64,000 nucleotides of DNA. It comes from Phylloscopus collybita (lineage: Eukaryota > Chordata > Aves > Passeriformes > Phylloscopidae). Below the pieces are notes generated by a model. That model was not told where the DNA came from and did no database searches. It saw nothing but the letters and a program-made list of their open reading frames with translations. The stretch lies in the NCBI GenBank assembly GCA_027886175.1, contig JAJNNQ010000137.1, positions 31,730,001-31,794,000 on the forward strand, given 5' to 3'. A program made the position numbers and the translations under genes. Shown piece after piece: positions 35,462 to 49,800 of this stretch (its first letter is position 1; each line of letters starts with the position of its first letter).

Positions 35462-37490
35462 GTGAAAAAATCTGTAAAAAATTCAGAGGAAAAAAATTAA
35501 AAAGCTTTAAATACCTGCATCTTTACATATAAATTATTCACAAAATCTGATTTCAGGCAAGACTAATAGCTAATATTTAAAATAATGTCTGAAGTACTTT
35601 TTATTTCAATTTCCAGCAAGCCTTGAGAAGTTAGATACCAAGATTTCATCTCTATAAATCTGAAAAGCCTAAAATTGCATAGGCAAGTTGAAAAGCCCAT
35701 TCATAAATTAATATGAAGTGAAATAAACAAATAGAAGTTGTTTGACAAGCAGGAAAAATACCAGCTAATCTTCCTTTGTTGTTCATTTGTGTCTAATGCT
35801 CCATGTTCCACTTTCTTTTTGACGCTCCTTCCCGGGTAACAGCCATCCTAAGGGTGAGTCAATAGAATGGACATTACATACCTATTGATTTATGGGAAAA
35901 CAACAGTCAAAATGAACTGTATGATGTCTGATATCTACTATCCTTTCACTGCAGATACGTATTTTCATAGAGCTTCCATCACTTTTTCAAATATAGCTGA
36001 AATTGGCCAGCTTGTATTCAAGAAGAAATGGAAGATGTATGGATGGAACTCTTAAACTTGTAAAAAGTTGTGAGACTACTGAAGTTAATTAAAGATATGG
36101 GAAGATCTTGGTAAACACTTCTTTCTTTCTTTTGCTTCAATGAACAGCTCCTTTGTTAAGAAATCATACTTTATGGATAGATAAAAACAAGTGGAAGTGT
36201 CATGGTAATGTGAGGACATTGTACCAGTCCCTCAGGTATTTTCCTGTAGCCACAGATGACAAAATTCAGTGTGCTAATATTTGATAAATATTTCTAATAA
36301 GTGAAAGTAAGACCAATGCTGGAAATAGAACACTGTTAAGAGTATTATTCTATCAGGCAAATGATTTATTTGACTACCTTAACATATGAATTTGTAAGAG
36401 CTAACAAGAGCATTTATTTTTTCTAATATCATCTCAACTTTTCCCAAAGCATTTTTATGAAATTAAAAAAAAAATTAAAGGGTTTTTTTCAATGTTTCTT
36501 TGACCACATTGCTCAGATGCAATGATTTAGATTCTATCAATCATCTTTGCTTCTCCTGAAGGGCACCTCCTCAGCAAGTGCAGGATAACCTAACTCACTG
36601 CCAGCCATGAACTTATTGTAAAGCAAGAAAGTTACTTCTCTAATATGTTTACACCTCTTTTTCTTTTCAAAACTGTGAGTCTGCTACAACCTTGTTTCTG
36701 GAATCTAATGTCCATCTTACCTATATATGAAGTCAATATCACCCTGCACACCAGCTCAGAACTCTTGTTTGTCACTCTTTTATACTACAGCAAGGTTAGG
36801 AGATTCCTTTATTTCCTCTTGAAAATCTTTTTAAGCCCTTGCTGTAGATGCTACATTGTGCTATGCAAAAGGCAGATCTCCAGAGGAAAGATAAAACTTC
36901 TCCATTTGGACTTCTAACAAAGAGCAGGAGGAAACATTCTCAAAAAAAGAAATGTAATCATGAGACAAATCAGTACCAGCTGTAATGAACACCTGAGACC
37001 CTTAAATCCTATAGGCTGAAAATAGCTTTTTGTCTCCTTCTCTAACAATTTGAAAATGGGGCTTTTGAGGGGTGGTATTATCTAACTTTAATTTGATTAC
37101 ACCTGCAGCATACCAATCAACTGAAGAGTAACTCAAAGCTATATCATGTTATCTTTTAGTTCGTTTCTAGATTTGCTAACAATAGGTTATTGAAGGATTA
37201 TTTTCATATTTTTGGTGTGTAAACACCACAGTTAATTATGAAGCAAGTGTATTAGTCTACTATTTGGAGTTTAGATACTTATTTTCATAGCAAGAAAAAC
37301 TGTAATCCTTTTTAGTGTAGCACTGTACTCTTATTTTGTTCACTGTCATAGTAATTGCCTAATGATCCAGGATTTTTTTACTTCTTTTTATCTGTTTTCC
37401 CTAGTTCTGTCACTGATCCTAAAAGATAGTACCAAAAATTAGGTGCTACTGGTAAATATAAAGTTAAAAATCGATTTCTTTTTGTTCCCT
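35462..37490. other. AT-rich DNA without recognisable gene
   Basis: I see no recognisable repeat family or exon. Open frames at 35867-36055 and 36645-36917 have no known domain. Confidence 0.5.
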
Positions 37491-37492
37491 CT

Positions 37493-37548
37493 CACTCATT
37501 CAACTTGAATGGAATTACTTCACTCATTCAGCTTGAATGGAGTTACTT
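37493..37548. repeat. 28-base tandem duplication
   Basis: Copies at 37493-37520 and 37521-37548 differ at two positions, both A to G. Each contains CACTCATTCA and CTTGAATGGA. The low divergence suggests a recent slippage event. Confidence 0.92.
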
Positions 37549-38575
37549 CAAATCCATGAAGCAGTGTGAGAAACAGAGTTAAGGCTTATCCTTTTGCTTT
37601 TCCTGAGCTTTGTTGTTAGCCTCCATACTTTTTCCAGCACTAGATTAGAGAAAGAGAAATAAGCAAACTGAGCAGCTAAAGAAAAGCTCCTAAACTTCTT
37701 AACCATATTGTAACTAGTGATAGCACACAAAACATGAAAATTGCTGTAATTTCTTTTTCCATGTGTTGTAGTTTAACAGGTTTTCATTTGAATCTCTAGA
37801 GTAAAACAGAAGCATAATAGAAATTATGCATCACCTGAGAACAGGACTTGGAGCCAAGAATTTATGGAAATAATCACAGATCAGATGCCCTCTAGGGCTT
37901 GCCCTCTTTTCTAAGTAGAAGAAGATACTAAATTAAGTTACTTATCACTTACTCATCTTATGTAGTTGCTAGAGAATTTGTGAGGCAGCTTAAAAGCTTT
38001 GCAGTCTATTCAAATCCTAGGAATGGAGCTTGACAAGAGAAGAGCAAATAATGTCTAGGTTTGCAGTCTTCCTGCTGGTTCTCCATTTTTCTGTTTGAAT
38101 TGTGTCCAACCTTTAATTTTTTCAAGTGGATTTTTGTTAAAGGAAGATCAATGAGGGAAGGGAGGTCAGTCAGATAGGAGAGAAGAGAAAATGAAAGGAA
38201 GAAAATAGTGGAGAATGGCATCAGTGGGAGTGGACTGAAGCAATGACTCCAGACAGAGTGGTGTGAGCTGGAACAAATACCTAGGAAATACTAAGAGTGA
38301 TCAGTCTCAAAATTATACATAACATGGAGAGAGTCAATGTGCAAAGGTTCCTAGGTCAGCAGTAAGCACCAGGAAGCTGGATTACTTTTCCAGTATTAAG
38401 TCTTTTCTATCTAAGACTGAATGATCAGCATGGAATGTTAGCAGAAAGGGAAAAGTGAGATGTGCCACATAAAAACCGCCTTTAAGAATTATTCTCAGGT
38501 CTCACTGAGAGTATGCTGTTAAAAGAGATATTTACCTTAAACTTATATAAAGTTTAAAACCAGCTATAGCTTAGG

Positions 38576-38632
38576 TTGTTTTGTGGGTTTTTTTGGTTTT
38601 TTGTTTTGGTTTTTGTTTTGTTTGTTTATTTT
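38576..38632. repeat. GT/T-rich low-complexity tract
   Basis: Runs of T are separated by G, GG and GGG, including TTTTG units. This composition recurs at 46270-46335, 58290-58388 and 59029-59083. Confidence 0.85.
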
Positions 38633-38941
38633 TAATTGCATGTCCATTTTAACAAGTGTGGAGAGAAGGAGAAGTAAAGAAAATCTGATACCTGAATCCA
38701 GGATTAGGAGCTAAGGATTTATGACTAAAATTTTAGTTCTCTTGCATTGTATCAGAATTCTTAGAGGTGAATCCTTTGCTAAAAAGAAAATAGAGGTAAC
38801 AGACTGTCAGAGCAACTTTAAAAAGATAGCCTGGATTCTAACATCTTAACCTTAATTAAGGCAGATACTGCTGAAAGTGTTAATCTTTGTATGGCCATTA
38901 TGCATCTTATTTTGTAATTCCTTGGGCGTAGCAGTGGTTAT

Positions 38942-38971
38942 GTTCTAGAAACTTTATGAAAGTTCTAGAAC
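38942..38971. repeat. inverted repeat with one-base bulge
   Basis: GTTCTAGAAACTTT (38942-38955) and AAAGTTCTAGAAC (38959-38971) pair except for one extra A in the left arm, around a loop of ATG. Confidence 0.85.
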
Positions 38972-40140
38972 TTCTTCACTCCTTCTCTAAATGCCTTTTA
39001 GAAGAAGAAACCTGTTACTTCTATTGACCTGTATCCCTCAAAGACCTAGCTTATATCTACATGCCCACACTCAAATGCAAACACTGTCCTTGGATTTTCA
39101 TAAATTATTATAAATTATTATATATTATAAATGCAGAGACAGTTTCTGAAAAATGTGTTTGAAAAGAGAATATGTTTATGTGTTTATGTTCTAAGCCATA
39201 TAGGAAAAGAAGAAATACTTTCAATGTGTTAATAGCTTTGTTACCTCTATAAGAAAATGAAACCTGAAAATTAAAAAGAAAAATAATTGTTTTAATTTTA
39301 AACAAATAAAGTTCTTCACTCAAGTAACTACTTTTATCTTAAAGTTGTGACAACTATCTTATGGCTATGCCAGGTTTCTCACCTTACTTTCATGTAGCAC
39401 CTTGAATAATCTCACTTTCAAACCATTCCTGATTTATGGTTCCTTGTCCACTTCAGGTAAACTTGAAGGCCACTTACACTTGGCCTTTAAAAAGTATCAG
39501 CATTACTTTGAAGACAGGTTTTGCTGAAGAATCAAATTCTTCAGACATACAAGACCAAGTAGTTTTTTTGTTTAACTGATATTAGATGCTTTGCTGTTAA
39601 TTCTGTTTATCTTGTTTAGTGGCTCCGAGTAGCACAAAATTTGATATAAAGAAGAAAATATATAGTTCAGGGTAGTTTTATTTAAAAATTAATCAATGCA
39701 GTTTGTACCTTTATGTTTTTAAAAATTTAATATTGGACAGATCAAACAAATTTCCTTAGTAAAGCATTTAGTTCAATTTTTGATTTTTTTACGGTTCACT
39801 TGACTTCTAACATTTTTTAGACTTCAATCTCATTAAGACATGAAGCAGATTTACATTTAAATATTGCAAAAATATTTACCAATTTAAAATTCTATTCTAG
39901 AAACAGTTTAAATCATGGTCCATTTGAGTTTATTGATAAAAGAACTAATGAGAAAACAATGAACAAAAGGTAGGAAATAGGTTTAAAAATCAGTGTGCAA
40001 AAAGGGTAAGACACAAAAAACGGACATGTGTTTCACAAGTCAGCAATGTACCCAAGCTACTTCTAAACAAGCTCTAAATGAGACAGCAGGAGAAGTTTCA
40101 GACCAGGATAAATTTATTCTGCTGACAGGACATTGACATT

Positions 40141-43100
40141 GCTGATACACAAAAAAAAAAGAGAAAGAAAAGATTACTACAAAATGTCAATGAAATTGCC
40201 ACTGTCAGTGTTGAGAACTTTGTAACTGCTAATTTTATTTTTGCATATTTTCTTTTATTTAAAATATGAATTGCTTAGAGGATTTGAGCAAATTTGTTTA
40301 GTGCAATATGACATATGCAAGCATTCTTCACAACCATGTTTGCTCATATTTCTATTTGTTCACTACATTCAAAAATTGTCCCAAATGGTAACATTTAATC
40401 CAATAGGCATTTAAAAACACAATGAAAAAGCAAGTTAGAAAGCATTCCATTTATAATGCATTCTTCTATTAAGAAGAATAGACCCATTTAATATTTCACC
40501 TACATAAAGTATTAAAAAAAACCCTGTAAGTGTATGTAAAATAATTCAAGATTAGAAATAAAAAAACTTAATCCTATTGTGTATCCACATACAACTCATC
40601 ACAGAATTAGGACCAATTGTATATCTTCTCTCTCTAATTTTATTTTCTATATTTATGCTTTCTATATCTATATCATCTATGTCTATATATTCTATCTTTC
40701 TAACAAAGTCCTTAACATGCAATGTATGTTTTAACCTTTGGTCTACTAAGAATTGTTTTTACATCTTGGGTCCTGCTTTGAAAGTGGTTCCTAAGGCCTG
40801 TAAACCCATGTCTTAAAGAGTACTACAGAGATTAACATCTGTTGGCTAAACATTAGGCTGCCTGATTACTTCAACTGCTTGTTGTGTGAACACCCTGTTA
40901 AGATTGCTGAATAATTCTGTTTAGATTCCCCAGATAATTACAAGAGGTAAAATTAATATCACACTGCTCTTATGAACAGCATTTGACACATTTACACACA
41001 ATCCCAAACATGTAAGTAGAGCAGTGATATCACTTAGCAGATAGATTATTTTAGGAAAAGAAAAAAAAAAGAGAAAACTGATTTTAAATTAAATTCTCTT
41101 GGGAAAACACAAAAACATACAACTGAAAATATATTTTGAGGCTATTTATTGATTTGAGGACATCCATTACATCCCAGGGAGATGCTTATATTCCAGACTG
41201 CAAACCAGAATAACCAGTGTCCTGGGCAAGTCATAAATATAAAATAAATAGGAAACCCTAAGATTTCCTGTGGAGATAGTCCCATAAGGAGACACATCTG
41301 TTCATTTTATATCCAGAGGCTGGAAACCCGTCCTGGTATAGATCCTCTTTAAAGTCAAAGATCTTCTATTCAAATGAAGCTGTAATATGATGTCATCTGC
41401 TAGCAAATTCATATCACTTTTCCCCTGAAGAATGCTTTAACAAGTGATAGGCCATTTTTCTCCAGAAACCTTCTTTACCTGGCAGACTGAGATTTTCAAC
41501 TATACAAAGGAGAATTCCAGATCCATTAGAAACATCCTGCATATGACTCTGTAACCTTGTGGGGTGGGGACTCATCAGGGAAATAGTCAATTATGGGTTT
41601 CTTGTCAAGTCTGCTCATCATTATTCCCCAGAATACTGATTACTAAAAAGCATAAAAGAGCCTCTTGAAGTAAAGACAGAATTTATGAACACTATAAAAG
41701 CTGAATTATAGAATGATGTACATTCTAGGGCTTCTGGCTCCCCATCAAGTTCTTCTTTTACCTCTGTCTGTATATTCCTATGAATCACATAATATTCCCT
41801 GTAGAGTAGCAGAGGAAGAAGAAGGGAGTGCTTCCTCTGCTAACCTAAGGCCACAGTACTTACTAAAAGTAAAACAAAAACAGGAATGTGCGAACTTTAA
41901 CCCCCTAACCAGAGATCATTGGACCTGAGTGTACAAGTGAAATAATTCTTAGACAGGTTTTTAGTTTGCTGTGAACTCTATTGTCCATGTCAGTCAGTTG
42001 TTCTTGGGAAATGCATATTAAATGCCCTTTGGAGACTTTGGTACTTGGCTGCTTTTAGGCATGTGGCAGCTGCTGAGCCCTGTAGACTGCAGCAGTTTTG
42101 GTGCATTTCAGTGAGAAAGTCACACTAGGCACTGGGGAAGTTTCAGTCAAAAGGGGAGACACCTGTGAGGCTTAAACATCTGCAAGATTAGACTTTTTAT
42201 TGTCATTTATAGCTTCAGTCTGTAAAATCTGTCTATACCCTTCATTTGATATACATCTTCGTGTCCTTGGGATACACAGATCTAACAATTTACAATTCAC
42301 TGCAGCAGGGTAAAGAAAAAAAATCAACAAAACACAACAGAAAAAAAGCCTTTGAGGTAGAAATGAAAACAAAATAAAAATATGATCTGTTTTTTTCAAA
42401 GCAAAGCAATATGTTATTCTTATTCCCTTGCTTACTAGAAAGTTATTTTGTTTGCCTAAATTGTTCAATCATTTTTTTTAGAACAAGCCAGAATTTAGCC
42501 TGGTTCTTCTGCCTAAGACAAGCAGTCAATTTTAATTAACTCAGTGTGCAGGAGCCTTTGGCATTTGTGGAAACTGGGCACACAGCCAAACCCCAAAGCA
42601 CCTCTGATCAGTTTGCCTGGAAAGAAGTAAAGAAAAAGATGTTTGCTTAGAGAGCTTGGAATTATAGTCCAAAATCTCAACAGCTGGAAATAAAATTAAT
42701 TACACAGTTCTTCCTTCTTTACCTATCTCTGTAACACCCTTAACTTCCCAGAAACTACTCACACGAATAAGTCCAAAGGAGTCTGCCCTAGATATATTGT
42801 TGGAAATATATATACCGGTTTAGTACTCAGGTTTCTGTTGAGTTCAGTATAACTGGAGTACTTAATACAATAATAATAACACTATGTTATTTAAATTAGC
42901 ATGTTTGTGTGTGTGCTCATGTATTTTAAAAGATTCAATAGAATCAGTTTTGAGGGGACATTTAAAAGGTCATCAAAATTTTTCTTTAATACAAATTGGA
43001 TTAGCTCCATGAGACATCATTTTGTTGGTAGGAGATGTACATCAAAATTTTAAAGCACCAAGGTTTTTTGTTCTTTTCTTTAATCTGAAATATAGAATCT

Positions 43101-46010
43101 TTTGTATGTGCAGCCTTTACTCTACCCCTCTTATAAAGCATCATGTGTATGAATGCTAAAGCAGCAGGTGTGAGAATATAGATAATTTATTTTACAATTG
43201 ACTAAACCTAGAAATAACAAGGTAACCTTTTAAGATTTGCACTGAGAGTTTCTCAAGAAAAAAAAAAAGTGTACTTTAACTAACTAATCAAATAGTCACA
43301 CTTAGCTTGATGCAGTGAATTCTAATCTGAGAAAATGGAAGTATGCTTTTCTCCTCGAAAAACAGAAATCAGATGAAAATATGCTGTGCACATAATATTC
43401 TTTGCATTATTTAAATTCTTCTTAGACAACAAAATGTTTACAGTGTTGAAATTTAAAGTAAAGATTAAACTTAACACTATCAAATACAAATTTTATTGGA
43501 TTTTTTGAGTATATAAGGACATTTTAAAAAGAACAAAGCACCATTATTAAAGATCTAAATGAACTAAACTTTATCCATTATTTTTGATACTCAGTGTCAA
43601 ACCTTTTTCATTAGATGTTTAAATATTTTTTCTTCATCTCACAACATTGTTTTTGATAAAGACAATTTTCATCAAGATACAAATGGAAAGAATGTGAAAT
43701 GGCAAATTATTAACATTACATGTGAATACATGAAATGAAGACCTACAAAACCTATAACAGTAATAGTCTTCTGGGTAGAGGGTTCAGAGCAAGAGTCCAT
43801 TGCAAAGCTGGACTCTCAGTTTTTGGCAATAAATTTGCACAGCATCTTCAAAATCCACTGTTTGGTGCTTCTGTCTGTGTATATAGGAAATGACAAAATT
43901 TTCCACAAGTTGTTTCAACATCTTTAAAATGATGCTGCACTGAGAATTTGGGAAATGGTATGTATAAATATTCTTGATCCCCACATGGGGAAAAAATAAA
44001 TGGAAGCCTGGCTTTTTGTCTAGCTTTTCTCCCTGTCAAAGGCCTTGTGTTCTGAAAGAACCAGGCTTGTGTGACCTTTATCATCCACTATGCTGTGGGC
44101 TTTCCTGAGATTCATATTCTAGGTAGTGGAATAAGCTTTGTTACTGGAAGCTACTTGTAGTAGGACTTTTATTTGGTCAACATTGTTCTGAAACCATAAT
44201 GCCACCAAAAGCTATCTTTTCCCATGAATTCTAAATGAAAAATACTTTTAGTCTGTGTCTAATGAGGGGAAGTCAAACACACAGTCTCTTTCAAAATCAC
44301 TATTTAATAAACTTTACTAAAAAACTGTACATCTATGTCTCTTGTTGCATTGTCCTGGCTGACTTAAAACTTGAAGGCACCATTCAGTTTTGAAATGTAA
44401 AAAGGTACAAGTGGCAATCTTTTGAGAGGTGGAGTAGATCAGTGAGGTCACAGCATTACTAAAATTGCAAACAAAGTTATTTTGGTGCTGTCTGGCATTT
44501 ATATCACACATCTCTTAAGCAGAGCACTGTCCGTATGAAGACAGGAATGTCTGTTATGTTCATGGAGATTTTTTTTCCCCAGTTTCTAGGATATCTTTTC
44601 CTATTTCAGCAACATGAGACTGTACAAGTTCTTCAGAGTAGAGAGTGTCTTGCAGCATGTATATTTTTATCATTCACCACCAGATGATGAATTAGACACA
44701 AAGTAGGCTCATAGATCCATACAGAGATTTATATCAGGAGATCCAATGTAATTCACAAATATAGCAGCAGAGATTAAAAGAACTACAGCATTAATTATTG
44801 TTTTCAAGCCATCTGCCAGAATCTACATGATAAATGTAGATTACACTGTTCATTTGTTACTTCCCGTTGCTTCTCATATGTTCTTAAGATGCATTCCCCA
44901 CTTTATAGAAAAAGATGCACGATATTAAGCTCAGGGTGCAATAGGTCTGTATCATGTATGCCTTCACTTTCAAAAATCAGCAGACTTTTTCAGAGATGAA
45001 GTGGAAGATAAAGTAAGAGAAATACACCAGCAGCAGCATTCTACACCATGCCTACTGGTCGTTTAGGTTCCTGTCTCCATAAAAAAATTATAGAATATAG
45101 TCAAATTCATCTTCAGTGTAGACTTTGTTGCCTTTTCCATGTTCATGACAACTATTTACATCATCTGCTATTGCTAAATAGCAAAGGACACGGTGTGATA
45201 GGAATATAAGTATGTTTCTGAAACTGAAATGATGAGTTACTCTGCACAGCTCAGGACATGATTGTCTGCATCCATTTTTCTTGAGTTTTTAAATCAGTTT
45301 TATAACATTTAGTTGCTCAGAATAACATCAGAATATAATCTATGATGTGGTTAAAAGTGAGGTGGTGTAGGACTCAACGCTCTCTGTTAATCTTTGCAAC
45401 GCTTTAGAGTGGTTTCCACAGATACTGTATTAAATTTTTATAGATCTTTTTTTGCTGTTTTTAACTCCATTAAATTCTGTGCAGCTGTTCAAAAACATTT
45501 TTGTTTTCCTCTCATCCTCAGGTCTTTCCTCTGACAGCTTTGTTGAATTTAAACGTCACAAAACTCTCTTCTCCTGAAAGGAGTCTTCTTGAAAAACAAA
45601 ATATCCAGGGGCATATTTTCCATGAAATGTGACAATCCAGCCACAAAAGAAACACATCTAGGAAGGAGGAGAGCACAGCGATAAAGATGGGGAGTTGACT
45701 TTAATAATTCATTAAAGCAGTGTTGTACTTTATAGACATAAAGTACATAAAGACCATCTACAAGAGCTGACAAGCAAAGTAGAAATCCATAACTGGTAAA
45801 TTATTGAATTTCATGCTTCTATGGCTCAGTAACCAATCATCCAAATGTTCTTGTACTACTCCTAAAGGTGACCATGGACAGTGACTCCTTATATGTGTTA
45901 TAATTGATAAACAATGTTCTAAGTGAGAAAAAGCAGGACATTAAGCTCTACAATTTTCCCCTTAAGTTTCAGAGTAAAATTAATTCTGAACTGTGTTTCT
46001 GAGTAGCCAC
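40141..46010. other. AT-rich DNA without recognisable gene
   Basis: Short A runs occur at about 40149-40160, 41059-41070 and 43257-43269. A CTATAT-rich stretch lies at 40645-40700. I see no transposon or exon. Open frames at 40577-40816, 41713-41928, 42172-42468, 43784-44084, 44317-44511 and 45549-45773 show no known domain. Confidence 0.5.
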
Positions 46011-46012
46011 AA

Positions 46013-46115
46013 TGTCCTGGTTTAGGGCAAATTTGGGAGAAAACCTCCAAACAGGGTGCCTCTGAGAAGCAATTTTAAATCCAATTTAAGCAAATTTTAA
46101 ATCCATTTTATTATG
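46013..46115 (+). mobile_element. LTR 5'-end remnant
   Basis: TGTCCTGGTTT at 46013 is the terminus type of songbird ERVL-like LTRs, and GGGCAAATTTGGGAGAAAAC followed by GCCTCTGAGAAGCAATTTTA continues as I remember such LTRs. A two-copy AATTTTAAATCCA duplication lies at about 46071-46104. No matching 3' end or target-site duplication was found, so either the element is truncated or its right part is too degraded to see. Orientation follows from the TG terminus. Confidence 0.45.
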
Positions 46116-46167
46116 TCACCACAATAAATTATAATCTAATTAAAAATATATAAGCAATCTATATAAT

Positions 46168-46335
46168 GTATTAATTAATTAATAATATAATATAATATAA
46201 CATAATATAAATATTTTTATAGCACATAGCAACCTAAAAAAATAGAAGAAAATGCGTTGAGGATGACCTGACTTTTTTTTTTCGTTTAGTTGGTTTTGTC
46301 TTCATTTTTGTTTGGTTTTGTTGTGGGTGAGTTTT
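46168..46335. repeat. AATAT-type and GT/T-rich low complexity
   Basis: TTAATTAA and repeated AATAT units run at 46168-46213. A T run and GTTTG-type sequence follow at 46270-46335. These may lie inside the degraded right part of the preceding LTR. Confidence 0.8.
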
Positions 46336-46798
46336 TTCTTCCTGGTGCATACCTCTGTTAATAAATCTTTAAATTATTCACAGTTCTACTTGTTATTAAT
46401 ATTTTCAGTCACAGATTCTATCAAGAAATTATGTTTTTCATAATGTCTTCAAAACTTAAAAAGGAAGTTTATTTCAGTATAACTTCATCAGTTTTCTTAC
46501 TCATGCTATTCTGTCATATTTTCATTTTGAGGAAAGAAAGAAAAGCTTTTCCTTGAAGAAGCCAACCAACTTTATTATGGGAAATAACAAAGTATCTGGT
46601 AGCTGAGTCATCCTGATCTTTGCATTTATCATCAAAAAGGAAGGAAAGGTTAAAGCTAGAGAGGAACTAGGTCTGAAACGTAAAACAAGACTAAGATGGA
46701 ACGAAAGAACCAACAAAGCAAAACACATGATGTCTCTAATTAATTGTTTCAAATTGAACTCCAAGTCCCCTGGCACTTGCACTAAGACTTCTACACGC
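46336..46798. other. AT-rich DNA, no gene seen
   Basis: This interval is the right half of a 169-codon minus-strand open frame (46522-47031). That frame crosses the poly-T tract and is matched by a 127-codon frame on the plus strand over the same DNA. Neither has a domain I recognise. Confidence 0.45.
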
Positions 46799-46817
46799 TT
46801 TTTTTTTTTTTTTTTTT
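46799..46817. repeat. poly-T tract
   Basis: Nineteen consecutive T residues. Confidence 0.92.
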
Positions 46818-49800
46818 CCATTTGGAAATTCCACCCAGAAATTGTGAGGGCTTTTAACACTTTTCTGAGCATTTTGTATGTTGGTTTGCTGAAACAAAAA
46901 CACAAGGAAGCAGCTGATCCTGTTATGTATCCAGGAAATCCTGAATCTCTGCAACATTCCTTCAACAAGGATCTACACAAATGTTGGAAAGGCAAAGCAC
47001 TTAATACAGAGGCTAGACAGGTCCTTTGCACAGGAGATATAACAATTTGTTGTCCTAATCAGAAGTACAGCTGCAGGAATTCGTGCATAGATATACATGA
47101 AACTATATGAAAGAAAACTGAAAGCTGTTAAAGTCAGGCTTTAATAGGATTCCACCTCCACCTTCTTGTACTGTTTAGCCAGTATGACCACATTTGATAA
47201 CTATCATACTGCAAATTAAGTGATTGCACAATACAGATATACATATTTCTGTCCAAAAAAAGTAAAACATTATTGCATTCTGAGATGTTGCTTTTATATA
47301 CAACTTCAACAAATGTCCCAGAATACAAACAAAAGTCACATAAAGTCACCTTTCACACAAATATGGAACTTCCTGCAGATTCCTTCCTTCTGATTCTCTG
47401 GACTTTGTCATTAAGAGTTTTACAGTCAGAGATTATCCTCCTGATACTAATTTAGTGAAGAAAAAGAAAAGCCATCTCATTCTGTAGAGATACATGCATC
47501 TAAAAAAGAAGAGTCAGTATAACTGAGTAGAAATTGGCATCTAAAATCAGAGACAAATTTTTAAAAAAAAATTCTTGATACTTCTGGAAATTAGTAATAA
47601 ATCTGTGCAAAAAACTATGCTTCTATCTTAAAAAAAATCTGAATTTTATAGCAGAAGGAAAAAAACCACATGATTTTCAAAAGCTCTGGCTTTCAAATGA
47701 AGCCACAGAGACACCCATAGAAAATAAGGTTCCTAAAAGATTGTAGTAGATTGTCCCTGGCTGACAGACAGCACCCAAAGCCTCTCTATCACTCCCCTCC
47801 ACAGCTGGACAGGGAAGAGAAAATATAAAGGAAAATGTTCATGACTTTTAAGTGAACAGCTTTAGGCGCCGGCATTTGGTCATTTTAGTCAATATTACAT
47901 TTTCATCTCCCAATCTCTTTAGGTCTACATGATTTGATATTCTCATAATTCCTTTACATTCAAGTGTGAAGTGTTCAGTCTTCCTTCTTTTAGCTGACAT
48001 GTACTGTATATTGCTGGATATCTTGGAAAATCAGCTCTGTGTGCGTGGATGCTCAAGAGCAGCTTTCAAATCAAATATAAGTTGATAATGCTGCTCAAAG
48101 AGAAGACCTAAGTCCATTAGCATACAGATTAACATTAACATATAGTTCATATCAGATAAACACATGTTGCATTTATATTTCTGATAGGCACAGATATCTT
48201 GGTGGCCTTATTTTTGCTTTAATTTACCAACTTATCTGTAACCACCGAAGTTCCTCTTTCAATTTAATAGTAAAAAGACATTTATGACAGTTTAATAATG
48301 AAAAATGCAAGCAGTTTCTGTGTTCCCATTGAGTTAAAATTTTTGCTCCATCCACTCATTATGGACAAGTTAGCATTGAAAAAAGGCTCTGCTGTTCACT
48401 AACTCATCCTGATGCCAACTCCATTCAAATGGTCTTGCATCTGGTTTTCAACTTGAAGAAATAAAGGTATAATGAATTTTAATTTAATGTATTTGTTAAA
48501 TTTTATATTTCAAATAAGAAGAAGAAAAAAAAAAGGTTGAAATTTGTAATAGAAAGAATAATGGAAAAAGAAATTATATGACTGAACTGAGAAAAGATAG
48601 AGGAAGTAGTTAAGTTGAACAATGATAGGAACAGTGAACTGAATAGAACCTTGTGATACAAAAACTGTAATTACTCACAGAGGAAAAAAAAAGGTGCACA
48701 GACAGAAAAAGAAAAAAAAATCAAATCAAATCAAATCAAGGAAAAAAAGTGGAGATTGGAATGTACAAAAAAAGAACACTGATTTCAAGACATACAAAAA
48801 AATGAAAGAAGGTGGTCCATGCCTTTCATTTTTATACTGTACTGTAAACATTTTACTGCTATTTTAATTTGAGACCTACATTTAAATGTATGAATTTTCC
48901 ACTTTCCTTTCCTTTTTTGATACACAGCAAATATCTGACTAGTGATTAAATCTTGACAAAAGCTCCCAATTTTCCATATAAAGAGCAAAGACGATTCAAA
49001 GTGATAAGAAAGAAATGTATCCCATTGATAGACTACCAAAACCATGGAAATTTGAGACCTGCATATTTTCTACAATTTTTAATGTTCTGGAAAACCTTAG
49101 GTAAGCTCAGCAGCATGAGAATTTTAATAAGGCCATAGTGACACTGTAAAGAAGTTGACTACATTGGATCAGAGTTTGCTTACAAAAGTTAGCTTTTCCC
49201 TAGTGTTAAGTCAATTAAAAGCCACTCAACTTCCATTTTGTTACAATGTGTTGTAATCTGTTATCTAGTGCCCCCCATTGTGCTATATTATTAGGGACTC
49301 TCTGCAGTGATTAGCTTCAAAAATTTAATTAAAATGTAATTAATTTTATGCTTTGCTTATTTAACATAGTTTTTATTGAAAATCATCTATTAGATGAGGC
49401 TTGGATTTAACCTTTTTTTAATATCAACAGCTACTGAATGTTCTCTAAACTGTGAACTATGCTCTGGCAATAACAGGCAGGACCCCCATGAATGAACATC
49501 CTGTCTATGGGGTAGAAGAGAAAGCAGGCTGATTGAGTGAGTCATGAAGTTTCCAAAAATGATTGAAAGTCACGCATTAGATTTTTTTTTTATTATTATT
49601 ACTTGTGCATACCTGCAGTTCCTTATGATTATAATTGAAATCTCATTGATTCATCTGTTTATTTTTGTGCATAACAAGACCATAATCACAGGAAGGCCTG
49701 GCTGCTAATTGTCTTTTTCACATGAAGTGAAGTTAGCCTCCATGTTCTGTCAAGACACCTTCTGCTGACTTTGATATGGTAAGTATAGAAGTAGCACAGC

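Larger units (their letters stand above)
37549..40140. other. AT-rich DNA without recognisable gene
   Basis: A GT/T-rich low-complexity stretch lies at about 38576-38632, and a bulged inverted repeat at 38942-38971. Otherwise nothing is recognised. The open frames at 37548-37730, 38006-38221 and 39108-39323 lack domains. Confidence 0.5.

Noticed and set aside
46522..47110. Open frames of 169 (-) and 127 (+) codons over the same DNA
   Set aside because: Both run through the T19 tract (giving poly-lysine or poly-phenylalanine), overlap antisense, and contain no recognisable domain.
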